A DNA stretch of 13,258 nt from Candidatus Pelagibacterales bacterium (lineage in GTDB: Bacteria; Pseudomonadota; Alphaproteobacteria; TMED109): NCBI GenBank assembly GCA_002732015.1, contig PCCU01000061.1:1-13258 (forward strand), in the 5' to 3' direction. The position numbers and the translations under genes were made by a program. Under the pieces are notes generated by a model. The model saw only the letters and a program-made list of their open reading frames with translations. It was not told where the DNA came from and did not search any database. Position 1 is the stretch's first letter. Every line of letters starts with the position of its first letter. This document shows, one piece after another, positions 1-5,492 of the stretch.

Positions 1-549
1 AAAATAAAAGTTTTTAAAAAAGAAAGAAAAGTCTGGTTTTGGATTAACTCTAGTTCTCGTATTTTTGCAGATGTCCCATCATACTACTTTGTAGCAACTA
101 GCAGACCGCTTAATCAGATGAAAAATGATTCTTTTTTAAAGATAAATCAAATAGGGTTAGAAAATTTGAGGTTTGAAGGAGCAGAAGAGATAGAAGAAGA
201 AGAAAGATTAAAATGGAGAAATGGTATAATAGAAAGCATGAAAAAAATGGGAAACTATATTTCTAAAAATGGTAAAATTGAAATTATAGATGGTCGTTTG
301 TTTAAAACAGAAATTTCTTTTCCTTCTGATATAACAGAAGGAAAATATATAGTTGATACTTTATTATTAAAAAATAACAGCGTAATAGGTTCAAAAAGAT
401 CTTTTATTAATGTTTCAAAATCTGGTCTCGGAGAAAGAGTTTACCTATTTGCAACAAAAAGTGGATTATCTTATGGTATTATTGCAGTAATAGCAGCAAT
501 GCTATTCGGCTTTTTAGTAAATGAAGCAATAAGGAAAATAAATGCCTAA
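1..549 (+). CDS. Alph_Pro_TM (TIGR02186-like) putative transmembrane protein, 5'-truncated by window edge
   Basis: The frame is open from the first base, so the gene starts outside the window; 182 residues are visible. The first in-frame ATG (118) is internal, because conserved-looking sequence lies upstream of it: a WFWINSS stretch, then DVPSYYFVATSRPL. Such W-V/I-N and P-x-F/Y-Y-x-V-A-(S/T)-RPL elements are typical, from memory, of the alphaproteobacterial Alph_Pro_TM family (Pfam PF09608), whose role is unknown. The visible part looks like an extracytoplasmic domain ending in one hydrophobic segment at about residues 156-177 (GIIAVIAAMLFGFLVNEAI) and a short basic tail, suggesting a C-terminal anchor. 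A signal peptide cannot be judged because the N-terminus is missing. The end overlaps the next gene by 8 bases, so the two are probably co-transcribed. The family call is moderately sure; the function is unknown. Confidence 0.72.
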   Translation, partial: KIKVFKKERKVWFWINSSSRIFADVPSYYFVATSRPLNQMKNDSFLKINQIGLENLRFEGAEEIEEEERLKWRNGIIESMKKMGNYISKNGKIEIIDGRLFKTEISFPSDITEGKYIVDTLLLKNNSVIGSKRSFINVSKSGLGERVYLFATKSGLSYGIIAVIAAMLFGFLVNEAIRKINA

Positions 550-1009
550 AAAATTTAGTACAGAAATAAATAATGAATATTTTTTAGTATGTGTAGACGA
601 GTCGAATGAGTTTTATGCGGCATTAGAGTATGCTTGTGTAAATGCTCAAAAACAAAAGATTAATTTGATATTATTATACATAATAGAGATAGCAAATTTT
701 AGGCATTGGAAGGGAGTAGAGACAATAATGCAAGAGGAGCAGAAGTCAAAAGCTAAAGAGTTATTAAATATTCATCTAGCTGAAATTAAAAAAAACTACA
801 ATCTAAAAATTAAAACGATGATTAAACGAGGAGATAGGGTAGAAACGATTTTAAAGGTTTTAAAAAATAAGAGATATAAAATTCAAAATTTAATTTTAGG
901 TTTGGCAATGGAAGGAAATGATACTAACAAGATAATTAACTCCTTGACAGGAAGCTTTAGAAAAAAGTTAAACTTGCCAATAACCATAGTTCCTGATAAA
1001 GATAGTTAA
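542..1009 (+). CDS. Universal stress protein family (UspA-like)
   Basis: 155 residues, the usual length of a single-domain Usp protein. The N-terminal beta strand YFLVCVDES (about 13-21) is followed by an ALEYACVNA helix and a hydrophobic strand LILLYIIE. The C-terminal part runs from LILGLAMEG to LTGSFRKKLNLPITIVPD, the typical Usp ending in which the last strand precedes a conserved Pro. The ATP-binding signature of the family (G-2x-G-9x-G-S/T) is recognisable but stretched here: GLAMEG, then 11 residues to GS. Nucleotide binding is therefore uncertain. The ATG has a good Shine-Dalgarno AAGGA at 531-535, and the gene overlaps the upstream gene by 8 bases. nfuA follows after 2 bases, a pairing common in alphaproteobacteria. 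Probably cytoplasmic; its specific role is not predictable. Confidence 0.8.
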   Translation: MPKKFSTEINNEYFLVCVDESNEFYAALEYACVNAQKQKINLILLYIIEIANFRHWKGVETIMQEEQKSKAKELLNIHLAEIKKNYNLKIKTMIKRGDRVETILKVLKNKRYKIQNLILGLAMEGNDTNKIINSLTGSFRKKLNLPITIVPDKDS

Positions 1010-1011
1010 AT

Positions 1012-1560
1012 ATGTTTTTAAAAATAGAAGAAACACCTAATCCGAATACTTTAAAATTTATACCAGAGAATAAACTAGATTATAAAGGTACTAAATTATA
1101 TAAGGTTTCTGATGACTATGAAAACTCCTACCTGTTAGAGACTATTTTTTCTATTAAAGGAATTAGTAGTGTGCTTTTAAATTCTGAATTTATATCTGTG
1201 TCTAAAAACGAAGAAGAGGACTGGGCTGTTTTAAAAACTATGTTATCTGCAAAAATAGGTTCTGCTTTACAAAAGAAAGATAAAATTTTAGCTAAAAAAG
1301 AAAATAAAAAAGATGATAGTTTTGCAACACCAGTAGAAAAAGAAATAATAAATTTGTTAGAAACTAAGGTTAAACCAGTGGTTGCTAGCCATGGTGGAGA
1401 TATAACTTTCCACAGTTTTAAAAATGGAGTAGTTTCGTTGGAACTAAAAGGAAGTTGTTCTGGTTGTCCTTCTTCAACTGCTACTTTGAAAATGGGAATA
1501 GAAAATATGCTGAAACATTATATACCGGAAGTAGAAGAAGTAATAGAGTTATCTAGCTAA
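1012..1560 (+). CDS. nfuA: NfuA/NifU-type Fe-S cluster carrier (Nfu_N + NifU C-terminal domain)
   Basis: 182 residues with the two-domain layout of alphaproteobacterial and mitochondrial NFU1-type proteins. The Nfu_N domain (about 1-87) opens with the family hallmark ETPNPNTLKFIP. A charged, lysine-rich linker (about 88-105) follows, then the NifU C-terminal domain (about 107-180) with HGGDI (127-131) and the cluster-binding CSGC motif, C149 and C152. In known homologues these cysteines bridge a 4Fe-4S cluster at a dimer interface and pass it to client enzymes; MiaB, encoded in this window, belongs to a typical client class. The ATG start gives the conserved N-terminus directly. It lies 2 bases after the usp stop, with only a weak Shine-Dalgarno, so translation may be coupled. 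The stop overlaps the stop of the opposite-strand peptidase gene by 4 bases. Confidence 0.93.
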   Translation: MFLKIEETPNPNTLKFIPENKLDYKGTKLYKVSDDYENSYLLETIFSIKGISSVLLNSEFISVSKNEEEDWAVLKTMLSAKIGSALQKKDKILAKKENKKDDSFATPVEKEIINLLETKVKPVVASHGGDITFHSFKNGVVSLELKGSCSGCPSSTATLKMGIENMLKHYIPEVEEVIELSS

Positions 1561-2087
1561 CTAATTTTATTGATTAGTGGATATTTTTTTGGTTGAAAGA
1601 GTTGATAATGCCACCACTCATTATGATAAAAGTCAAAGCCAGCCAGTGTCATTATAGAAAGAAGTAAAGCGCGGTTTTTTCTAACTCTAATAGAAACATT
1701 TTTAGAAAGATGATAAGCTTTTTCTGTGAAATCATCAAAGTCTGTTCCCATATCTAGTTCTTTTGCATTTTTTGTCAGAGTTAGGTCTACTGCAATTCCT
1801 CTTGTGTGAGGAGAGCCCCTTGCTGGGTCAGTTAAAAAGTCTGCATTAGGACAAAAATTCCACAATGCTTCTTGAACATATTTAGGCCTGTATGCATCGA
1901 AAACTTTTAACTTACAATCAAAATTTCTTGCAATTCTTGAGGCCGAAAATAATTTTTCAGCGGCCTCTTTAATTAATAGACATTTTTCTTCTAAAAATAT
2001 TTTTTTTCCTGTGATATTATTTTTTTTTGCGTATCTTAATTCAATATCAATTGCATAAGCATATTTTTTTATATCTATTAATGTCAT
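1557..2087 (-). CDS. D-alanyl-D-alanine dipeptidase-like, peptidase M15 (VanX/DdpX type)
   Basis: 176 residues on the minus strand. The zinc-ligand pattern of the M15D family is complete: SPHTRGIAVDLTL supplies H94 and D101, and ENEWWH-like HNEWWH supplies H160, with catalytic E157 just before it. DAYRP contains R67, matching the conserved arginine that stabilises the transition state in VanX. The N-terminal IDIELRYA stretch (13-20) also fits the family. These enzymes cleave D-Ala-D-Ala. In non-resistant Gram-negatives this is thought to serve peptidoglycan-derived dipeptide turnover rather than vancomycin resistance; no van ligase or reductase is nearby. I see no strong signal peptide at the ATG start. 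No Shine-Dalgarno is visible, and the gene is divergent from tsaB across only 29 bases. It interrupts an otherwise plus-strand nfuA-tsaB-rimI series. Exact substrate is inferred. Confidence 0.88.
   Translation of the reverse strand: MTLIDIKKYAYAIDIELRYAKKNNITGKKIFLEEKCLLIKEAAEKLFSASRIARNFDCKLKVFDAYRPKYVQEALWNFCPNADFLTDPARGSPHTRGIAVDLTLTKNAKELDMGTDFDDFTEKAYHLSKNVSIRVRKNRALLLSIMTLAGFDFYHNEWWHYQLFQPKKYPLINKIS
1560..1590 (+). terminator. Candidate weak intrinsic terminator for the usp-nfuA unit
   Basis: Just after the nfuA stop, ACTAAT (1560-1565) pairs with ATTAGT (1573-1578) around a 7-base loop. A run of seven T follows at 1584-1590 after a 5-base spacer. The stem is short and AT-rich, and it lies inside the 3' coding end of the opposite-strand peptidase gene. 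The position suits a terminator between convergent genes, but chance formation in AT-rich DNA is quite possible. Confidence 0.3.
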
Positions 2088-2116
2088 AATTATATTAATA
2101 TCGCATATTGTAGATT

Positions 2117-2770
2117 ATGAAAAATAAAAATATTATTACTATTGAAACCTCTTTGGGAAGAATTTTTATATCTATTATAAAAAATAATCAAATTTATTCA
2201 AAACATATCAATTCACCAAAAAGTATTGAGCAGAAATTAAATATGCTAATTGAGGAATTGATCAAATTAGCAGAGTTAAATTTTAGTGAAATTGGCCTTA
2301 TTCTAGTCTCATTGGGGCCAGGTTCATTTACAGGTATACGTATAGGAATAGCAGTATCTAAGGCAATATCTATGTGCACAGGTGCAAAAGTTTTAGGCTT
2401 TTCTAATTTTGAGAGCATTTATAATCAATTTTTGACAAATAAAAAAAAAATAAAAACTAATAAAGTTGAAGTCCTTATTAAGGGGCCAGGCGAAGAGTTT
2501 TTCAAAAAAAAATTTTTTGAAAACAAAGCAGGGAAAAAAAATTATTTGATAACAAATAAGGAGCTTGTTTCTGAGAATTCAAATGGAGATATTGTCCTTA
2601 TAGGCAACTTTATAAACAAATTAAAGATAAAGAATTATTTTTTTTGTATGCCTGATAAAGAAGGGTATTTAAAGCTAGCAAATAAAGTAAGAGAGAATTT
2701 TAATAAAGTAAAATTTAAGGAGCCTTTACCTATATATATAAAGGAACATTATGCAAAAAAAAAAAATTGA
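2117..2770 (+). CDS. tsaB: tRNA threonylcarbamoyladenosine biosynthesis protein TsaB (YeaZ)
   Basis: 217 residues, close to the usual 220-230. The signature GPGSFTGIRIG lies at 67-77, followed by the helix AVSKAISM. The N-terminal strand IITIETS is the ASKHA-fold start, normally I-D-T-S. The C-terminus carries LPIYIKEHYAKK, equivalent to the P-x-Y-x-R/K-x-x-x-A-K ending of the family. TsaB is a catalytically inactive scaffold that binds TsaD and TsaE for transfer of threonylcarbamoyl to A37 of ANN-decoding tRNAs. The middle (about 105-165) is lysine-rich and divergent, as expected for this region. The ATG lacks a Shine-Dalgarno and the upstream gap to the divergent gene is 29 bases, so a very short or absent leader is possible. 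The 3' end overlaps rimI by 20 bases. Confidence 0.9.
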   Translation: MKNKNIITIETSLGRIFISIIKNNQIYSKHINSPKSIEQKLNMLIEELIKLAELNFSEIGLILVSLGPGSFTGIRIGIAVSKAISMCTGAKVLGFSNFESIYNQFLTNKKKIKTNKVEVLIKGPGEEFFKKKFFENKAGKKNYLITNKELVSENSNGDIVLIGNFINKLKIKNYFFCMPDKEGYLKLANKVRENFNKVKFKEPLPIYIKEHYAKKKN

Positions 2771-3191
2771 AAAATTTTACAAAGAATACTTATCTGTTAA
2801 AGAAAATAACTTAAAGAAGTGGAGTAAAGATTTTTTTACTAGTTTGCTTTTAGACAAAAATGTTTTTTTTATATCTCTAAAAAATCCAGTAGAAGGTTAT
2901 TTAATTGGTAGAAAAACTTTAGACGAATATGAAGTATTATCTTTAGCTACAGATATCAACAAAAGGAGAAGAGGAATTGGTACTGTGCTTTTAGAAAAAT
3001 TAGTTAAAATGGCTAAGCAAGAAAAAATACAAAGAATTCTTTTAGAGGTTTCTGAGAATAATAGCGCCGCTATATGCATGTATGAAAAGGCAGGGTTCAA
3101 AACAATTAGTAAAAGAAGAAATTATTACAACGAAGGAAAAAAATTTAATGACGCATATGTAATGGAAAAAAATTTAGTTAAATATGCTTAA
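2751..3191 (+). CDS. rimI: Ribosomal protein S18-alanine N-acetyltransferase RimI (GNAT)
   Basis: 146 residues, the normal RimI length. The acetyl-CoA pyrophosphate loop RRRGIG is at 72-77, after the strand VLSLATD. LLEVSENNSAAICMYEKAGF contains E99 and Y111, whose 12-residue spacing matches the catalytic E103/Y115 pair of the E. coli enzyme. The RRNYY stretch at 122-126 is also typical of RimI. RimI acetylates the N-terminal alanine of ribosomal protein S18. The tsaB-rimI order is widely conserved. The ATG at 2751 is preceded by AAGGA at 2741-2745 and lies 20 bases inside tsaB. Codons 2-5 form an uninterrupted run of 12 A (2755-2766), a potential slippage site. The last 14 bases overlap the convergent tusA-like gene. 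Confidence 0.9.
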   Translation: MQKKKIEKFYKEYLSVKENNLKKWSKDFFTSLLLDKNVFFISLKNPVEGYLIGRKTLDEYEVLSLATDINKRRRGIGTVLLEKLVKMAKQEKIQRILLEVSENNSAAICMYEKAGFKTISKRRNYYNEGKKFNDAYVMEKNLVKYA

Positions 3192-3396
3192 TAATGATTT
3201 CAGCAATATTTTTTTGTATTTTTTTTTTTTTTATTATTTTAAAACCTATTTCTTTTAAACTCTCTGGCATATTATTTAAATCTTCTCCTTCATTAATTTT
3301 TATTATTAGAGATTCGTGCTTACGTAATTTTTCTAAAGCTATCTTAGCTTTTACAAAGGTGATAGGACATTTATATTTTGTTAAATCTAAAAACAT
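3178..3396 (-). CDS. TusA-family sulfur carrier/sulfurtransferase (variant CPxT motif)
   Basis: 72 residues on the minus strand, the normal size of a TusA/SirA/YedF single domain. The N-terminus LDLTKYKCP places the sulfur-accepting cysteine at C10, followed by the helix TFVKAKIALEKL. In the second half, IIKINEGEDLNNMPESLKEIGF matches the family pattern of an acidic turn, then N-(V/M)-P-x-S and a glycine-rich strand. The classical CPxP motif reads CPIT here; from memory a CPMT/CPIT subgroup with TFVK/TFVR is common in alphaproteobacteria. It may carry persulfide sulfur for tRNA thiolation or other sulfur trafficking; the specific partner is unknown. There is no visible Shine-Dalgarno. Its 3' end overlaps rimI by 14 bases, and its C-terminal lysine tract is encoded by the opposite strand of the 14-T tract. 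Confidence 0.82.
   Translation of the reverse strand: MFLDLTKYKCPITFVKAKIALEKLRKHESLIIKINEGEDLNNMPESLKEIGFKIIKKKKIQKNIAEIIIKHI
3180..3232 (+). terminator. Candidate intrinsic terminator after tsaB-rimI
   Basis: AAATATGC (3180-3187) can pair with GCAATATTT (3203-3211) with one bulged A at 3206. The 15-base loop contains the rimI stop codon. The descending arm runs into T7 (3209-3215) and, three bases on, a 14-T tract (3219-3232). The shape and place fit a terminator for tsaB-rimI that is embedded in the coding DNA of the convergent tusA-like gene. The stem is AT-rich and bulged, so the call is tentative. Confidence 0.35.
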
Positions 3397-3439
3397 TATA
3401 TTAGTAAAATTTTATAATAGATAATAATTAATAATATAG

Positions 3440-3445
3440 TATAAT
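3440..3445 (+). promoter_or_regulatory. Possible -10 element of a leaderless fur/mur promoter
   Basis: A perfect TATAAT ends 8 bases before the ATG of the Fur/Mur gene. If used, transcription would begin at about 3452-3454, giving a leaderless or nearly leaderless mRNA, in keeping with the absence of a Shine-Dalgarno. A second TATAAT is at 3413-3418. No convincing -35 box is seen for either. The 57-base divergent spacer is almost pure A/T, so chance matches are likely. Confidence 0.3.
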
Positions 3446-3453
3446 AAATTAAA

Positions 3454-3885
3454 ATGATTGGAAAAAATAAACATATTTCTAGAATTGTTGATTCATTTTT
3501 ACAGAAAGGTATAAAGCTAACTCATCAGAGAAAAGTTATTGCACAAGTAATTACTGATGCTAGTGATCATCCAGACGCAAACGAAGTTTTTATGAGGGCG
3601 AATAAAATAGATAATAGGATTAGTTTGGCAACAGTTTATAGAACTATTAAGCTATTTGAAGAAAACAAAGTTTTGAATAGAATTGAGCTTGGTGGAAAAA
3701 AGGCTAGATATGAAGAATTAACTGACTCTCACCATGATCATTTAATTGATATAGATACTGGTGATATTATAGAATTTGTTGACGATGAGATAGAAGAACT
3801 GCAAAAGAAAGTAGCAAAAAAGCTGGGATATTCATTAGTTGATCATAAAATGGAATTATTTGGTAAAAAAATTAAAACCAATTAA
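3454..3885 (+). CDS. fur: Fur-family metalloregulator, alphaproteobacterial Fur/Mur type
   Basis: 143 residues. The winged-helix domain (about 1-85) contains KLTHQRKVI (21-29), HPDANEVF (39-46) and the recognition helix SLATVYRTI (57-65). The dimerisation domain begins at HHDHLIDIDTG (93-103), with further potential ligands E107 and H131. The two cysteines of the E. coli structural CxxC (LICLDCG) are replaced by D99 and T102, and the protein has no cysteine. The DIIEF...EEIEELQ...LGYSLVDHKMELFG ending matches alphaproteobacterial Fur/Mur, many of which sense Mn(II) or Fe, rather than Irr, which has a different ending and haem motifs. It is probably a cytoplasmic repressor of metal uptake. No Shine-Dalgarno precedes the ATG. 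A TATAAT at 3440-3445 would place transcription start almost on the ATG. Fur versus Mur cannot be decided from sequence. Confidence 0.88.
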   Translation: MIGKNKHISRIVDSFLQKGIKLTHQRKVIAQVITDASDHPDANEVFMRANKIDNRISLATVYRTIKLFEENKVLNRIELGGKKARYEELTDSHHDHLIDIDTGDIIEFVDDEIEELQKKVAKKLGYSLVDHKMELFGKKIKTN

Positions 3886-3902
3886 ACAATTCAAGAGGAA
3901 AT

Positions 3903-4706
3903 ATGGCAGTTGCGGAAAACTATAATACTTTACCCATTAATCTTAAATCAGGATCATTAGAAGTTAGACTAGCTGAAAATAGCTTAGAGATTGATGCGGC
4001 GCAAGCATTAAGATATCAGGTTTTTTATGAAGAAATGAAAGCTAAAGCTACTATCAAACAAAATAAACTTAAAAGAGATATCGATGATTTTGATCATCAC
4101 TTTGATCACATATTAGTTTTTGACAATAACATTAATGGCACTGTAAAGGAAAAAGTGATAGGCACTTACAGGCTTAATAGAGGTAAGTCATACAATAAAG
4201 AAAAGCTTTTCTATACTTCTAATGAATATGATATTAATCCTTTAATAAATTATAAAGGAAATATCCTAGAGTTAGGAAGAAGTTGCGTAGCTAAAGATTA
4301 TAGAACAGGGTCTACTATGCAATTGCTTTGGTCATTTATAGCACAATACGTTCTTAAATATGATATTGAAATTATGTTTGGATGTGCCTCTTTTCCTGGT
4401 ATAGAGCCAGAACTTCATAAAACCGCATTTGACTATTTGTATAGAAACTATCTTGCTCCGACTAATATCAGACCTAAAGCCCTGAAAAATAGATATATTA
4501 GAATGAAAAGTGAAAATCTCACTAATTGTAGTTTCAAAGATTTTTTAGCAGCGATACCCCCCTTAATAAAAGGATATATTCGCTTAGGAGCCTTTATAGG
4601 AGATGGGGCAGTGATCGATTTCGATTTTAATACTACCGATGTTTGTATAGTTCTACCTACAGAAAAAATAGCTAGCAGGTATAAGCTACATTATGACAGA
4701 AAATAA
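3903..4706 (+). CDS. olsB: OlsB-like N-acyltransferase (ornithine lipid type, GNAT PF13444)
   Basis: 267 residues, near the usual OlsB length. Family landmarks run in order: VRLAEN (21-26) and LRYQVFYEEM (36-45), the opening of the acyl-ACP N-acyltransferase/autoinducer-synthase-like GNAT fold; an acidic D-x-x-D-x-x-x-D stretch (60-68); GTYRL (87-91); the ELGRSCV core (123-129) followed by YR; LLW (141-143); and FGCASFPG (159-166). OlsB transfers a 3-hydroxyacyl chain from acyl-ACP to the alpha-amino group of ornithine, giving lyso-ornithine lipid. A PlsC-domain gene follows at once, matching an olsB-olsA pair. The start has the strongest Shine-Dalgarno of the region, AAGAGGAA at 3893-3900. 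Older databases call such genes hemolysin-like. The amino acid substrate (ornithine versus, say, glycine or lysine) is inferred. Confidence 0.82.
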   Translation: MAVAENYNTLPINLKSGSLEVRLAENSLEIDAAQALRYQVFYEEMKAKATIKQNKLKRDIDDFDHHFDHILVFDNNINGTVKEKVIGTYRLNRGKSYNKEKLFYTSNEYDINPLINYKGNILELGRSCVAKDYRTGSTMQLLWSFIAQYVLKYDIEIMFGCASFPGIEPELHKTAFDYLYRNYLAPTNIRPKALKNRYIRMKSENLTNCSFKDFLAAIPPLIKGYIRLGAFIGDGAVIDFDFNTTDVCIVLPTEKIASRYKLHYDRK

Positions 4707-4722
4707 TCTATTAAGTTAAAAA

Positions 4723-5478
4723 TTGTTATTATTTACTAAAGTTATAATCATATTGGTTTGGATTTTAATATTATTACCAATTCAAATTCTTTTCATTCTA
4801 ATAAAAAGTAATTTAAGGTTTTTTCTGCCATTAATTTTTCATAAATTTTTATTAAAAGTTTTAGGTGTTAGAGTATTAATTACTGGAACCCCTAGCAATC
4901 GCAAGCCACTTATTTTAATTGGCAACCATTGTTCCTATTTAGATATTATTATTCTTGGTTCAATTTTACCTGTATGTTTCGTGGCCAAGTCAGAAATAAA
5001 AGGTTGGTTTTTATTTGGGCTTTTAGCAAGTCTTCAAAATTCTATTTTTATTGATAGAAGAAACCTGAGGACATTGGAAAGTTTAAAAAAGGTTTCTAAA
5101 AACTTAAGTACCAATTTTGCGATAATAATTTTTCCAGAAGGCACCACTAATAATGGTAAAAAAGTTTTAAAATTCAGGACTAGTTTGTTTAAAATATTTG
5201 AAGATGACCCGACATTAGGATTGCAAAATTTTTCGCTTTGTTATACACATATTAATAGTATGCCACTAGACAACAGAATGAGACCTAATATAGCTTGGTA
5301 TGGTGAGATGAGTCTTTTAACTCATTTAAAAAGGCTTTTAAACTATAGTTCTATAAGAGCTAAGTTACAATTTCATCCTATGAATGTTCCTTATGGGATT
5401 AAAAGAAAAGTAATATCTGAGCAAAGTAGAGAGCAAGTAATAAAAGGAATAAACGCACTGTCAAACAATTTACAATAA
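4723..5478 (+). CDS. 1-acyl-glycerol-3-phosphate acyltransferase family (PlsC domain), OlsA candidate
   Basis: 251 residues. A strongly hydrophobic segment at about 4-27 anchors the protein in the inner membrane. The PlsC motifs are intact: motif I NHCSYLD, with H69 and D74 forming the HX4D catalytic pair; motif II FIDRR (109-113); motif III FPEGTT (137-142). The family acylates lysophosphatidate; OlsA members acylate lyso-ornithine lipid and some do both. The position directly after olsB suggests OlsA, while the position before miaB is also where many alphaproteobacteria keep plsC. The start is TTG, the second codon after an in-frame TAA (4717-4719), with no clear Shine-Dalgarno. An 8-codon reading frame, ATG at 4693 to that TAA, overlaps the olsB end in the same frame. 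It could couple translation or be the remnant of an older start. Confidence 0.85.
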   Translation: MLLFTKVIIILVWILILLPIQILFILIKSNLRFFLPLIFHKFLLKVLGVRVLITGTPSNRKPLILIGNHCSYLDIIILGSILPVCFVAKSEIKGWFLFGLLASLQNSIFIDRRNLRTLESLKKVSKNLSTNFAIIIFPEGTTNNGKKVLKFRTSLFKIFEDDPTLGLQNFSLCYTHINSMPLDNRMRPNIAWYGEMSLLTHLKRLLNYSSIRAKLQFHPMNVPYGIKRKVISEQSREQVIKGINALSNNLQ

Positions 5479-5492
5479 TATCCATAATTAAC

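Noticed and set aside
118..549. Starting the first gene at ATG 118
   Set aside because: The frame stays open to base 1 and the upstream residues match the Alph_Pro_TM family, so the gene is truncated by the window, not started here.
1557..2087. Vancomycin resistance locus
   Set aside because: Only a VanX/DdpX-like dipeptidase is present; no D-Ala-D-Lac ligase, dehydrogenase or two-component system lies nearby.
3194..3424. Plus-strand hydrophobic reading frame of 76 codons opposite the tusA-like gene
   Set aside because: It is the mirror of a well-supported TusA-family gene; its Phe/Ile richness comes from reading poly-lysine codons backwards, and it resembles no family.
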